Positions 26,353 to 35,587 of a DNA stretch of 64,000 nucleotides are shown here, piece by piece. The number at the start of each line of letters is the position of its first letter. The stretch's first letter is position 1. Made by a program: the position numbers and the translations under genes. Under the pieces are notes generated by a model, which had not been told where the DNA came from, did no database searches, and saw only the letters and a program-made list of their open reading frames with translations. The stretch is from Pedobacter steynii (GTDB lineage Bacteria; Bacteroidota; Bacteroidia; Sphingobacteriales; Sphingobacteriaceae): assembly GCF_900103665.1 (NCBI RefSeq), contig NZ_FNGY01000006.1, positions 62,001-126,000 on the forward strand. Reading direction: 5' to 3'.

Positions 26353-27882
26353 TTATTGGAATTCCTTTTTCAGTTTAAGGATTAATCCTAAGGAATTATT
26401 TAAGAGTTTTCCCTGATCAAGAGCGGTTGCAAAGCCTGCGCTGTAACCGTTCTTTAACTTCTTTGTACTTTCCAGGTAGAAGGAGAATTGTTCAACAGGT
26501 TTGAAGATGTTCTTCGTTTGAGGATTTCTGATATGACCTGTTGAGCTGCCGTAAATACTGGTTCCGAAAGTCCCATAATTTTTGGAATAACTCAGCTTGG
26601 TCATAAAGTTCCAGCCGTACAGCCTGCCGCTCAATCCGGCATGTAAGGCAACGACTCTGTTGTTAATAAAGTAATCTGCATTTTTTATCGCTTGTCCGCT
26701 TCTGGCATCATGCCTGGGTGTAATTAATGGATTTCCTAAACCCAGGCCATTGTAAGACCAGCCCTTCACATAATAGAAGTTATTGTAATAATCTTCATCT
26801 CCGGATTTTGTGAACGTAGACCAGGGATACCCGGCCTGATCCTTAGAATAAAAGAGTTCAAACAAAGCCTTCTTCCAGACAAATGCACTGGTATTATCTT
26901 CGTATTTCTTGTTTTCAAAACTGATGCCGTTCAGTCCGTCATTAATGTTTCCAAGCCTGGATAAAGCACCTACATCGTAAAAACTCTGGCGATAGACCAT
27001 GACCTTAACTGCATTGAAATTATAGGCCAGCCCAAGATCTATTGAGCCCAATTGGTTGCCGATCTTTGAAGTAGGGACACCTTTAGTGCCATATCCTTTT
27101 CCGGTAACGACATAAAAAAAGGTTTCTGCGGGCGATAGTTTGAAATTAGAACCATAGGCGGCCTGCTCATTTCCCCAGAATACCTGATGGTTGAAACCCC
27201 CATATAGTTCCAGTTTCCAATCTGCTTTTCCTAGCCTGAAGTAAAGTGATTTTTGATGGAAATAACTTTTAGGCCTTCGGTCGTTAATGTAATAGGTGAT
27301 TTTGGAAGTAGGAGAGATGCTGTCCAGGATTTGTGTTCTGCCCAGCCATCCATGTACAAAATTCCCCTTAACAGAGAACAGTCCGCCGAAAACAGGAACC
27401 CTGTAATACTCAGGAATGGAAAGTTCCAGCTTTGGAACGCCGGCAGCATTGCCCGAAAGCGCAAAATTACCAGAGCTCAATACCGTATCTCCATTGAGTC
27501 CCATCACATCCCTTGTCCTGCCTGCTTTGAACTGAAATATGCCAAGCTTTACTTTTGCATAAGCGTCAATGAGCTGAAGGTTGGAGCCTTTGCCTGCATT
27601 GGCTCTTCCTTCCAGGCCAAAACCCCAGTCTATCCGTTTAGACTTTTCATAATCTTTATAAGCCCTTCCAATGAAGGCCGCCGATGCGCCGGAAAGAGGA
27701 ATGGAGCCAAACTGGTTTGACCGCATCCAGAAAGGAACAACATTTTTTGTTGTTCCGATTGCCTGGGCTTCTATTTCATATTTAATCTGAGGTTTTTGCG
27801 CATCAACCTGACTGGAGAACGTCAAAAGAAAAACAAGAGCGGAGAGCGCGTGTTTTACTGGTCGTATGCGATTGTTACCCAT
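26353..27882 (-). CDS. Capsule assembly protein, Wzi family (outer-membrane beta-barrel)
   Basis: 509 residues with a signal peptide (hydrophobic ALSALVFLLTFSSQ, cleavage near VDA-QK). The mature chain starts YEIEAQAIGTTKNVVPFWMRSNQFGSIPLSG, the typical opening of Bacteroidota Caps_assemb_Wzi proteins, followed by AYAKVKLGIFQFKAGRTRDVMGLNGD and alternating beta-strand segments to a C-terminal LGLILKLKKEF. Wzi is an outer-membrane lectin-like barrel that anchors or organises the capsule. First block-2 gene to be terminated; its start lies 22 nt downstream of the guanylyltransferase stop, so the two are probably one transcript. Confidence 0.88.
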   Translation of the reverse strand: MGNNRIRPVKHALSALVFLLTFSSQVDAQKPQIKYEIEAQAIGTTKNVVPFWMRSNQFGSIPLSGASAAFIGRAYKDYEKSKRIDWGFGLEGRANAGKGSNLQLIDAYAKVKLGIFQFKAGRTRDVMGLNGDTVLSSGNFALSGNAAGVPKLELSIPEYYRVPVFGGLFSVKGNFVHGWLGRTQILDSISPTSKITYYINDRRPKSYFHQKSLYFRLGKADWKLELYGGFNHQVFWGNEQAAYGSNFKLSPAETFFYVVTGKGYGTKGVPTSKIGNQLGSIDLGLAYNFNAVKVMVYRQSFYDVGALSRLGNINDGLNGISFENKKYEDNTSAFVWKKALFELFYSKDQAGYPWSTFTKSGDEDYYNNFYYVKGWSYNGLGLGNPLITPRHDARSGQAIKNADYFINNRVVALHAGLSGRLYGWNFMTKLSYSKNYGTFGTSIYGSSTGHIRNPQTKNIFKPVEQFSFYLESTKKLKNGYSAGFATALDQGKLLNNSLGLILKLKKEFQ

Positions 27883-27904
27883 AGTAGTTGTTTTTGATGT
27901 GGAT

Positions 27905-28984
27905 TTAAATAAAACTATCTCCGAATTCTACCGTCATTTGCCTGACCACCTCTTTAATCTCCTGCTCCTGGTCTTTAGGGTAGATGAGTAATGCATTGCC
28001 ATCATCGACCACAATAAAGTTGTCGAGGCCCCGGATAACGGCTAGTTTGTTTTCGTTGATATGAATGATGCTGTTCCGGGTGTCCTTCAGGTCGACCTGT
28101 TTTGCGGCAATGACATTGTTCTCCGCATCTTTATCCGCGGTTTCATGTAATGAGGCCCATGTTCCGAGGTCAGACCAGCCAAAGTTTGCCGGAATGGTGT
28201 AAATGTTGTCTGCCTGCTCCATAACGGCATAGTCTATGGAAATATTCGGAGAACTTGCATAATTTTCATCAATGAATGCACGTTCATCCGGTGTATTGTA
28301 ATGGGCTTTTCCGCTTTCAAATAAGTCATGAATGGCTGGCGTATATTTTTTTAAAGCACTGATGATGGCACTGGCTTTCCAGATAAATATTCCTGCATTC
28401 CAGAGGTAATTTCCATCCGCCAGATATCCCTGGGCTTTTTGAAGCGTTGGTTTTTCTTTAAACCGGGCTACTTTATAAATGCCATTTTCAGTTTCTTCTC
28501 CATATTGAATATAGCCATATCCCGTATCCGGTCTGATCGGACTAATGCCGAGCGTCACTAAAACCTCATGTTTTTGGGTATAGGCCAAAGCAAAGTTGAG
28601 GCGCTCTACAAAAATATCTTCGAATAAAATGAAATGATCGGAGGGGGCGACAATCAGATTGGCATCAGGGTTAAGTCCGGCCAGTTTGAAGGAAGCATAG
28701 GCAATACATGGTGCGGTATTGTTTCTGCTTGGCTCACAAATCAGCTGATCAGCAGAAATCCCTTGCAGCTGATCCAGGATAATATCCTGATACTGGCTAT
28801 TGGTGACAATAAAAATATGCTCTGCCGGACATATTTTTAAAAAACGGGCATAGGTAATTTGCAGGAGCGATTGGCCTGTTCCTAAGATGTCCAGAAATTG
28901 TTTCGGAAAATGGTCACGGCTCTTTGGCCAGAAACGGCTTCCAATACCGCCGGCCATAATGAGTACATAGTTGTTTTGATCCAT
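27905..28984 (-). CDS. manC: Mannose-1-phosphate guanylyltransferase
   Basis: 359 residues from the ATG at 28984; the longer frame to 29020 begins with TTG and overlaps the preceding gene. The pyrophosphorylase signature NYVLIMAGGIGSRFWPKSRDHFPKQFLDI is at the N-terminus, followed by LICEPSRNNTAPCIAYASF, IVAPSDHFI, RFKEKPTLQKA, NYLWNAGIFIWKAS and FGWSDLGTWASLHE. Makes GDP-mannose from GTP and mannose-1-phosphate for the capsule glycosyltransferases. Lacks the C-terminal isomerase domain of bifunctional AlgA-type enzymes. Starts 4 nt after the UDP-glucose dehydrogenase stop. Confidence 0.93.
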   Translation of the reverse strand: MDQNNYVLIMAGGIGSRFWPKSRDHFPKQFLDILGTGQSLLQITYARFLKICPAEHIFIVTNSQYQDIILDQLQGISADQLICEPSRNNTAPCIAYASFKLAGLNPDANLIVAPSDHFILFEDIFVERLNFALAYTQKHEVLVTLGISPIRPDTGYGYIQYGEETENGIYKVARFKEKPTLQKAQGYLADGNYLWNAGIFIWKASAIISALKKYTPAIHDLFESGKAHYNTPDERAFIDENYASSPNISIDYAVMEQADNIYTIPANFGWSDLGTWASLHETADKDAENNVIAAKQVDLKDTRNSIIHINENKLAVIRGLDNFIVVDDGNALLIYPKDQEQEIKEVVRQMTVEFGDSFI

Positions 28985-28988
28985 GAAT

Positions 28989-30323
28989 CTATTGGTTATC
29001 AATAAGCACTTCGTTTTCAATAAGTGTTCTGCCGATGCTGTTGTAATAATAACCCAGGTCGGTCATTTTCTGAAGATCATATAGATTCCGGCCATCAAAG
29101 ATCACTTTGTTGACCAGGCTTTCTTCCATGAGGTCAAAATCAGGGTTTCTGAATAAAGACCATTCAGTAGCAATCAGCAAAGCATCAGCACCTCTTAGTG
29201 CATGGTATTGGTTTGCAGCATAAGTAATTCTATCACCAAGCAAGGTCTTTACATTTTCCATTCCTTCGGGATCAAATGCGGTAACTGTAGCTCCGTTTTT
29301 GATCAGCAGGTCTATGATGTATAAGGCCGGCGCTTCGCGGATGTCGTCGGTCTCCGGTTTAAAGGAAAGACCCCAGAGTGCAAAGTGTTTTCCTTTGATG
29401 TCGTAGTTGTAATATTTCAATATTTTATCAACAAGCACGGTTTTTTGTTTTTCATTTACGGTCATCACTGCCTTCAGAATCTGAAAGTCATAGGCATTTT
29501 CCTCGGCAGATTTCGAAAGGGCCTGCACATCTTTGGGAAAGCAGCTGCCTCCATAACCCAGGCCTGGAAAAAGAAAACGCTTCCCGATCCGCTCATCGGA
29601 GCCAATGCCACGGCGCACCGCATCCACATCTGAACCCACAAGCTCACAGAGATTGGCAATCTCATTCATAAAAGTGATCTTCGTAGCGAGGAAAGCATTT
29701 GCGGCATATTTAGTGAGCTCTGAAGACTTTTCGTCCATAAATAAGATCGGGTTTCCCTGTCTTACATAAGGTCCATAAAGCTCGGTCATGAGTTTAATGG
29801 CGCGTTCGCTTTTTGTTCCAATCACTACCCGGTCTGGTTTCATAAAATCTTCTACTGCAACACCTTCGCGTAAAAACTCAGGATTTGAAACGACATCAAT
29901 CTCTACATTGGTATTTGCTGCAAAAACAGCCTGTACTTTATTTGCTGTTCCTACCGGAACGGTTGATTTATTGACGATCACTTTGTATTCCGTAACGAGT
30001 TTTGAGATGTCTGCTGCGGCACCCAAAATATAGGAAAGGTCTGCATTGCCATCTCCACCGGGAGGGGTAGGCAAGGCCATAAAGATGATTTGAGCTTCTG
30101 CAACAGCGAGGGCAAGATCGGTTGTAAAGGTTAATCTCTTTTGTGAGATGTTTCTTAGAAATAAAGTGTCAAGGCCAGGTTCATAGATGGGGATGATCCC
30201 GTTTTGCATCTTTTCCACCTTTGTTTTATCAATGTCTACACAGATTACATTGTTTCCTGTCTCTGCCAGACATGTACCGGTTACTAAACCTACATATCCT
30301 GTTCCTATTACCGCAATTTTCAT
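28989..30323 (-). CDS. ugd: UDP-glucose 6-dehydrogenase
   Basis: 444 residues. The Rossmann motif MKIAVIGTGYVGLVTGTCLAE binds NAD. STVPVGT, NPEFLREGVAVEDFMKPDRVVIG and GLGYGGSCFPKDVQAL (catalytic Cys) are the family's core motifs, and the C-terminal domain has ALWGLSFKPETDDIREAPALYII. Oxidises UDP-glucose to UDP-glucuronate, an acidic sugar donor for capsule. First gene of the minus-strand block, divergent from the initiating transferase across a 239-nt region that probably holds both promoters. Confidence 0.95.
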   Translation of the reverse strand: MKIAVIGTGYVGLVTGTCLAETGNNVICVDIDKTKVEKMQNGIIPIYEPGLDTLFLRNISQKRLTFTTDLALAVAEAQIIFMALPTPPGGDGNADLSYILGAAADISKLVTEYKVIVNKSTVPVGTANKVQAVFAANTNVEIDVVSNPEFLREGVAVEDFMKPDRVVIGTKSERAIKLMTELYGPYVRQGNPILFMDEKSSELTKYAANAFLATKITFMNEIANLCELVGSDVDAVRRGIGSDERIGKRFLFPGLGYGGSCFPKDVQALSKSAEENAYDFQILKAVMTVNEKQKTVLVDKILKYYNYDIKGKHFALWGLSFKPETDDIREAPALYIIDLLIKNGATVTAFDPEGMENVKTLLGDRITYAANQYHALRGADALLIATEWSLFRNPDFDLMEESLVNKVIFDGRNLYDLQKMTDLGYYYNSIGRTLIENEVLIDNQ

Positions 30324-30562
30324 AAGTAGTTTCTTTTTTTTTATTGTAAAACTACCTATCGTGAGCCTAAAATCTTGCTGTTTTTCTTAAAATACCTATT
30401 TGTGGGGACATTTTGAATCTGTAATCAAGCTAATTTTGGTAAATGTTAAGAGGTTTGTTATAATGGCCTAAATATTTTAGGTTGTTTTTTGTGAATGAAG
30501 GCTTTTTGCTTACAATTTATTAACGACATCTTAACAACTCAACCCTATTTATCCAATTTAAG
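30324..30562. promoter_or_regulatory. Divergent promoter region between ugd and the initiating transferase
   Basis: 239 nt without a gene. On the plus strand TAATTTTG (30431-30438) fits the -7 consensus, and TTTG (30488-30491) with 19 nt to TACAATTT (30511-30518) approaches a full -33/-7 pair. Which element is used cannot be decided. No dyad or riboswitch-like fold was found. Confidence 0.35.
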
Positions 30563-31954
30563 ATGCAAACACGTTATTTGTACTTGCTCAAATACATCTT
30601 GCCCATTACGGATCTCGTAATGCTCAATTTGGTCTATGTTTTATCCTATTATCTTACTGAATATCTGGGTAAGACGGTCTCTTATGAACTTTGGCAGCAT
30701 TATATGGTGGTCTGTAACCTGATGTGGATGTTCAATACCGTGATTTTCGGTTTGTATACCGACTACGGTTCCAGGCGATTGGAGCGAATTTACAGAGGAA
30801 CATGGCGCAGTATTGCGCTTCATGGAATCGGCTTCGCGTTATACCTGCTTTTCTCCAGGGACATAGAATTTTCCAGAACTTTCCTGGTGGTATTTTATGC
30901 CTTGTTAGTTGGCGCATTTGTATTGAACCGTTTTTTGGGGACTGCCTTCCAGTTTCTGTTGGTTCAGCGCTTTAATGTAAATAAAAAAGTGGCACTGATT
31001 GGTGTTAACCCTACAGGACGCCGTCTGGCGCATTACCTGGATAATCAATACAATATTGATTTTTATGGCTATCTGGATGATGGCAGCAGAATCTATGCGG
31101 ATGAAAATGGAAATCTGCCGACAAGGTTTATCTCCAAAATGGTCGCAGCAGCATTAAGTGGTGTTAAGGATATTTATGTTTCCCTGGAGCCCCATCGAAT
31201 GTCGGAAGTTAAAACCTTTCTGGAAGTGGCCGACAAACATTGTCTGAGGGTGAAATTTATTCCGGATATGGCCACAACGCTGGCTACACCTTATACGATC
31301 AGTTATGTGGGAGACGAATTTCCAGTGATCTCACTGAGAACAGAACCGCTGGAAAGTGTAAGTAACCGCTTTAAAAAACGTGCTTTTGACATCATCTTTA
31401 GCCTGGGCGTTATTATTTTCCTGATGAGCTGGTTATATCCCCTGATTGCGATCCTCATTAAATTACAAAGTAAAGGACCTGTTTTATTTAAGCAGCAGCG
31501 AAGCGGTAGAAATGATGAGCCTTTCTGGTGTTATAAGTTCAGAAGTATGAAGGTGAACAATGACAGTGATAAGAAACAAGCGACTAAAGACGATAACCGG
31601 ATCACACCGATTGGAAAATTCCTTAGAAAATCCAGTCTTGATGAATTGCCTCAGTTCTTTAATGTGCTGCTGGGAAATATGAGTGTAGTAGGGCCAAGGC
31701 CACACATGCTGAGTCATACGGAAGAATATAGGGCCATCATCAACCAGTTTATGGTGCGGCATTTCCTAAAACCGGGAATCACCGGATGGGCTCAGGTAAA
31801 CGGTTTCAGAGGTGAAACGAAAGAAGATGGCGCAATGCAAAAAAGAGTGCAGCACGACATCTGGTATCTGGAAAACTGGACGGCAATGCTGGAAGTGAAA
31901 ATTGTCTTCATGACGGTCATTAATATGATCAAAGGAGAAGATAACGCCTATTAA
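30563..31954 (+). CDS. Undecaprenyl-phosphate sugar phosphotransferase (WcaJ/WbaP-like)
   Basis: 463 residues. Four N-terminal transmembrane helices (within 1-130) are followed by a CoA-binding-like soluble segment (KKVALIGVNPTGRRLAHYL, about 145). A fifth hydrophobic re-entrant segment (KRAFDIIFSLGVIIFLMSW) then leads into the catalytic bacterial sugar transferase domain: FKQQRSGRNDEPFWCYKFRSM, SLDELPQFFNVLLGNMSVVGPRPHM and LKPGITGWAQVNGFRG. Starts the repeat unit by moving a hexose-1-phosphate to undecaprenyl phosphate. First gene of block 3, 21 nt before rmlB. The sugar is probably glucose by family but not proven. Confidence 0.92.
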   Translation: MQTRYLYLLKYILPITDLVMLNLVYVLSYYLTEYLGKTVSYELWQHYMVVCNLMWMFNTVIFGLYTDYGSRRLERIYRGTWRSIALHGIGFALYLLFSRDIEFSRTFLVVFYALLVGAFVLNRFLGTAFQFLLVQRFNVNKKVALIGVNPTGRRLAHYLDNQYNIDFYGYLDDGSRIYADENGNLPTRFISKMVAAALSGVKDIYVSLEPHRMSEVKTFLEVADKHCLRVKFIPDMATTLATPYTISYVGDEFPVISLRTEPLESVSNRFKKRAFDIIFSLGVIIFLMSWLYPLIAILIKLQSKGPVLFKQQRSGRNDEPFWCYKFRSMKVNNDSDKKQATKDDNRITPIGKFLRKSSLDELPQFFNVLLGNMSVVGPRPHMLSHTEEYRAIINQFMVRHFLKPGITGWAQVNGFRGETKEDGAMQKRVQHDIWYLENWTAMLEVKIVFMTVINMIKGEDNAY

Positions 31955-31975
31955 AAGCTTAAAAACATTTTAAAT

Positions 31976-33034
31976 ATGAAGAAGATATTAATTACCGGTG
32001 GGGCTGGTTTCATTGGCTCTCATGTAGTCCGATTGTTTGTTGAAAAATACCCTGACTATGAAATTATCAACCTTGATAAATTAACCTATGCCGGTAACCT
32101 GTTGAACCTTACTGATATTGAGCAGTCTGCCAATTACAGGTTTATCAAAGGGGACATTACAGATACCCGTTTTATTAGGGAGCTTTTTCAGGTGGAAAAT
32201 CCTGATGCAGTGATTCATTTGGCTGCGGAGTCTCATGTAGACCGCTCCATCAGCAATCCAATGGAATTTGTGATGACCAATGTGATCGGAACGGTCAGCT
32301 TACTGAATGCGGCCAAAGAATGCTGGCAGGGAAATTACGACCGCCATCGTTTTTATCATGTCAGTACAGATGAGGTTTATGGTGCGCTGGGTGAAACGGG
32401 AATGTTTACTGAAAATACGGCTTATGATCCCCATAGCCCTTATTCTGCATCAAAGGCGAGTTCGGATCACTTTGTTCGGGCTTATCATGATACTTATGGT
32501 TTGGATGTAGTCATTTCGAACTGTTCCAACAATTATGGATCCCATCATTTTCCTGAAAAACTGATTCCACTTGCGATCAACAACATCAAAAATAATAAAC
32601 CGGTGCCGGTGTATGGTAAGGGCGAGAATGTCCGCGACTGGCTCTGGGTAGAAGACCATGCCCGGGCGATCGATACCATTTTTCATCAGGCTAAGGCTGG
32701 GGATACTTATAATATAGGCGGACATAATGAATGGAAAAACATTGACCTGATCCATTTGTTGTGCCGGATTATGGACGAGAAGCTGGGAAGAACAGCAGGT
32801 GAATCTGCGGCGCTAATTACTTATGTGACAGATAGGGCAGGACATGATCTTCGCTATGCAATTGATTCTTCTAAACTGCAGAATGACCTGGATTGGGTGC
32901 CTTCTTTACAATTCGAAGAAGGTCTGAAAAAAACAGTAAATTGGTATCTTGAAAACCAGGAATGGCTGGAAAATGTAACTTCCGGTCATTATCAGGATTA
33001 TTATAAGCAACAATATGAATATAATGAGCAGTAA
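31976..33034 (+). CDS. rmlB: dTDP-glucose 4,6-dehydratase
   Basis: 352 residues, extended short-chain dehydrogenase fold. KKILITGGAGFIGSHVVRLF is the NAD-binding loop; HLAAESHVDRSISNP, VSTDEVYGALG (the Asp-Glu pair used for dehydration), YSASKASSDH (the YxxxK pair) and NCSNNYGSHHFPEKLIP are diagnostic. Converts dTDP-glucose to dTDP-4-keto-6-deoxyglucose. Overlaps the start of rmlD by about 20 nt, so the two are translationally coupled. Confidence 0.95.
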   Translation: MKKILITGGAGFIGSHVVRLFVEKYPDYEIINLDKLTYAGNLLNLTDIEQSANYRFIKGDITDTRFIRELFQVENPDAVIHLAAESHVDRSISNPMEFVMTNVIGTVSLLNAAKECWQGNYDRHRFYHVSTDEVYGALGETGMFTENTAYDPHSPYSASKASSDHFVRAYHDTYGLDVVISNCSNNYGSHHFPEKLIPLAINNIKNNKPVPVYGKGENVRDWLWVEDHARAIDTIFHQAKAGDTYNIGGHNEWKNIDLIHLLCRIMDEKLGRTAGESAALITYVTDRAGHDLRYAIDSSKLQNDLDWVPSLQFEEGLKKTVNWYLENQEWLENVTSGHYQDYYKQQYEYNEQ

Positions 33035-33896
33035 AAATAAGATACTTGTTTTCGGAGGTCTTGGTCAGTTAGGTCAGTGTATTGCTGAAGTTTGTAAAGA
33101 AAGAGGAATATCTTCTGTTCTTTTTCTGGATGAGTTTGAAGGGAATATATTGAACCCGGCTATTTTAGAAAAATTGTTTCAGGAGCAATCACCCGACTTC
33201 GTGATCAATTGTGCAGCTTACACTGCCGTTGATAAAGCGGAAGATGAACCTGGCCTAAGTGAAAAGATCAATAAAGAGGGGGCTGCAAATCTGGCCCGCT
33301 GCTGTGATCAGTTTAAGGCAACCCTTATTCATATCTCTACGGATTTTGTTTTTGAAGGAAATGTTCCGAAGCTGTTAAAAGAAGAGGACCCTGCTGAACC
33401 GATCAATGTGTATGGTAAAACCAAGTTGGCCGGAGAATTGGAAATCATGAGCCTGTTAAAGGAGCATTACATCCTGCGTACAAGCTGGCTGTACTCTGAG
33501 TTTGCCGCTAACTTTGTGAAAACAATGTTGAAGCTCGGCGCCGAAAGGGAAGAGTTGAGCGTCATTGCAGATCAGGTAGGAACACCAACCTACGGAATAG
33601 ATCTGGCCTCAGTGATATTGGATATTATCGCGTCGGACAATAAAGCATATGGAACTTATCATTACAGCAATGAAGGAGTGACTTCCTGGTACGATTTCGC
33701 AAAAGCAATTTTTGACCTCAGTGAAACCGAGGTAAAGCTTTATCCCATTCCAGGGTCGGCTTATCCAACCAAAGCAATCCGGCCTGCTTTTTCCGTAATG
33801 GACAAAACAAAAATTAAACAAACATTTGGCATCGCAATCCCCTATTGGAGGGACAGCCTGGTCAGGTGTATTAACGCTATAAAAAAGACATCATAA
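33015..33896 (+). CDS. rmlD: dTDP-4-dehydrorhamnose reductase
   Basis: 293 residues; an ATG three codons in (33024) is an equally good start. ILVFGGLGQLGQCIAEV is the nucleotide-binding motif; NCAAYTAVDKAEDEP, ISTDFVFEG, EPINVYGKTKLAGE (YxxxK) and LRTSWLYSEFAANFVKTML follow as in RmlD/RfbD. Reduces the 4-keto group using NAD(P)H in the last step of dTDP-rhamnose synthesis. An intact RmlD without a linked RmlC means that the epimerase must be encoded elsewhere, or that the pathway makes another deoxysugar. One nucleotide separates its stop from rmlA. Confidence 0.93.
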   Translation: MNIMSSKNKILVFGGLGQLGQCIAEVCKERGISSVLFLDEFEGNILNPAILEKLFQEQSPDFVINCAAYTAVDKAEDEPGLSEKINKEGAANLARCCDQFKATLIHISTDFVFEGNVPKLLKEEDPAEPINVYGKTKLAGELEIMSLLKEHYILRTSWLYSEFAANFVKTMLKLGAEREELSVIADQVGTPTYGIDLASVILDIIASDNKAYGTYHYSNEGVTSWYDFAKAIFDLSETEVKLYPIPGSAYPTKAIRPAFSVMDKTKIKQTFGIAIPYWRDSLVRCINAIKKTS

Positions 33897-33897
33897 A

Positions 33898-34782
33898 ATG
33901 AAAGGAATTATACTTGCAGGAGGTAGCGGAACCCGTTTACATCCTTTGACCCTGGTTATGAGTAAACAAATGATGCCGGTCTATGATAAGCCAATGATCT
34001 ATTATCCATTGTCCACCTTAATGCTTGCAGGTATCAATGAGATTCTGATCATTTCTACGCCTCATGACTTGCCGAATTTTGAAAAGTTACTTGGAGATGG
34101 AAGCAGACTTGGCTGTAAATTCTCTTACGCAGTGCAGGCAGAGCCCAATGGCCTTGCTCAGGCATTTGTGATCGGTGCGGATTTTATCGGAACAGATAAA
34201 GTGGCATTGGTCCTTGGCGATAATATTTTTTATGGGGATGGGATGGCCAAACTCCTTCAGGGAAGTTCTGACCCTGAGGGAGGTGTGGTCTTTGCCTATC
34301 CGGTGTCTGATCCGGAACGTTATGGCGTTGTTGAATTTGATGAAAATAAGAAGGCCATCTCTATTGAGGAGAAGCCTGTTATTCCAAAATCAGACTATGC
34401 GGTGCCGGGTCTGTATTTTTATGACAACAGTGTTGTGGAAATTGCAAGGAATATTCAGCCTTCTCCAAGAGGCGAATATGAAATTACAGATGTAAATAAA
34501 GTATACCTGGAGCAAGGTAAACTTAAAGTCGGGGTATTGAGCAGGGGTACGGCCTGGTTGGATACCGGAACTTTTGCGTCATTGATGCAGGCCGGTCAGT
34601 TTGTACAGGTAATTGAAGAACGCCAGGGACTGAAAATAGGCTGCATTGAAGAAGTAGCCTACCGGATGAACTTTATAAATGATGAACAACTTACCGCAAT
34701 CGCTACACCTCTGGTGAAAAGTGGCTATGGAGCTTATCTTTTGAAAATGATTAAGCAAACAGCGCCTGCGGTGTTGAGTTAA
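33898..34782 (+). CDS. rmlA: Glucose-1-phosphate thymidylyltransferase
   Basis: 294 residues. MKGIILAGGSGTRLHPLT is the pyrophosphorylase loop; SKQMMPVYDKPMIYYPLSTLMLAGI, LALVLGDNIFYG, ISIEEKPVIPKSDYAVPGLYFYDN and GTAWLDTGTFASLMQA are all characteristic of RmlA. Makes dTDP-glucose from dTTP and glucose-1-phosphate, the entry step for RmlB and RmlD. The order B-D-A is inverted relative to the biochemical order but common in Bacteroidota. Last gene of the capsule locus; no strong terminator follows directly. Confidence 0.95.
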   Translation: MKGIILAGGSGTRLHPLTLVMSKQMMPVYDKPMIYYPLSTLMLAGINEILIISTPHDLPNFEKLLGDGSRLGCKFSYAVQAEPNGLAQAFVIGADFIGTDKVALVLGDNIFYGDGMAKLLQGSSDPEGGVVFAYPVSDPERYGVVEFDENKKAISIEEKPVIPKSDYAVPGLYFYDNSVVEIARNIQPSPRGEYEITDVNKVYLEQGKLKVGVLSRGTAWLDTGTFASLMQAGQFVQVIEERQGLKIGCIEEVAYRMNFINDEQLTAIATPLVKSGYGAYLLKMIKQTAPAVLS

Positions 34783-34828
34783 TTTTTCGGGACTTTTGTT
34801 TTCTTTATTGTTTAAAATATTGTAACTA

Positions 34829-34904
34829 AAAATCGGGTATAAATTTTTTATATTTTGCTTTCTTCCAGTTTTATGGACAAAAATGAAGAATAATACCCGA
34901 TTTT
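34829..34904. repeat. 12-bp perfect inverted repeat with 52-nt spacer and near-repeated flanks
   Basis: AAAATCGGGTAT (34829-34840) is exactly inverted at 34893-34904. The bases just outside, GTAACTA on the left and GTAGCTA on the right, nearly repeat one another, like a target-site duplication of a 76-bp miniature element. It could instead be a long hairpin in the 3' region of the rml transcript. There is no T run. Confidence 0.45.
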
Positions 34905-35220
34905 GTAGCTAAAAAGAACAGTAGCGCTGAAATAAAGTTTCCCGCAGTGTGTTGGATTTATCTTTCTGTGCCTCATATCTTCCGGATTTGACTGATTAAA
35001 TCAAAAAAATACTTTCTTAATTGCCCAAAATCGATTTACTAATGATTTTTGTGGTAAAATCCCCACTTATAGGGATGTCTTATTCCCTTAATTGGATTAG
35101 TTTTTGTTGTTAATTGATCTTGATAAGTTAAATCTAAAACTTCCTTTTTTTTTAAAATAAGGTCTTTTTAGCTTGAATTACTTAAAGATTAATTTTTACT
35201 CCTAATTTGTTTAAAATCCG

Positions 35221-35361
35221 ATGCTGATCCATTATTTACACTTAATCAAATGCATTTTGCTCCTTTCAGGAGGGGTGATGTTCAGTTTGATTTCTTTTTT
35301 TTCTTATCGTGTTAATTGTCTTTTAAGAGAAAATATTACTGCCTGTCTTTTTAGACTATAG
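35221..35361 (+). CDS. Possible 46-codon membrane peptide
   Basis: An ATG at 35221 opens 46 codons to a TAG at 35359-35361, starting MLIHYLHLIKCILLLSGG and rich in hydrophobic residues (one possible helix). An internal in-frame ATG at 35278 follows AGGAGG by 4 nt, a rare Shine-Dalgarno match in this AT-rich phylum, giving 27 codons. The stop overlaps the hairpin at 35337-35368. It may well be chance in a T-rich gap. Confidence 0.2.
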   Translation: MLIHYLHLIKCILLLSGGVMFSLISFFSYRVNCLLRENITACLFRL

Positions 35362-35368
35362 GGCAGTA
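35337..35368 (+). other. Hairpin in the long gap after the rml genes
   Basis: TACTGCC (35337-35343) pairs exactly with GGCAGTA (35362-35368), and GTCT/AGAC pair inside around a short T-rich loop. The next bases are T-rich (CTTTGTCGTTT) but not a clean T run, so a weak terminator or part of a small RNA are both possible. Confidence 0.35.
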
Positions 35369-35473
35369 CTTTGTCGTTTAAATTGTGAACGATCAGATCG
35401 GAAATATTACCAGTGCGCACTAAATATGAATCTAATCAATTTATAATTTTTTTAATCTAACCCCTATTTCACC

Positions 35474-35587
35474 ATGTCAAAATCATTTCTTACTCCTGTT
35501 ATCCCGCGAGTCGTCGGCGTAACAAACCATTACGATGGTCACCAGCTCTTTAAGCCCAATTTGTTAATGAATAATTGTATCTGGTAA
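35474..35587 (+). CDS. Possible 37-codon ORF
   Basis: An ATG at 35474 runs to a TAA at 35585-35587 (starts MSKSFLTPVIPRVVGVTNHY). Codon use is more balanced and GC-richer than the T-rich surroundings, which is why it stands out. No Shine-Dalgarno, no recognised family, and no signal peptide. Could be a small peptide gene upstream of the PAS-LuxR regulator, or chance. Confidence 0.25.
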   Translation: MSKSFLTPVIPRVVGVTNHYDGHQLFKPNLLMNNCIW

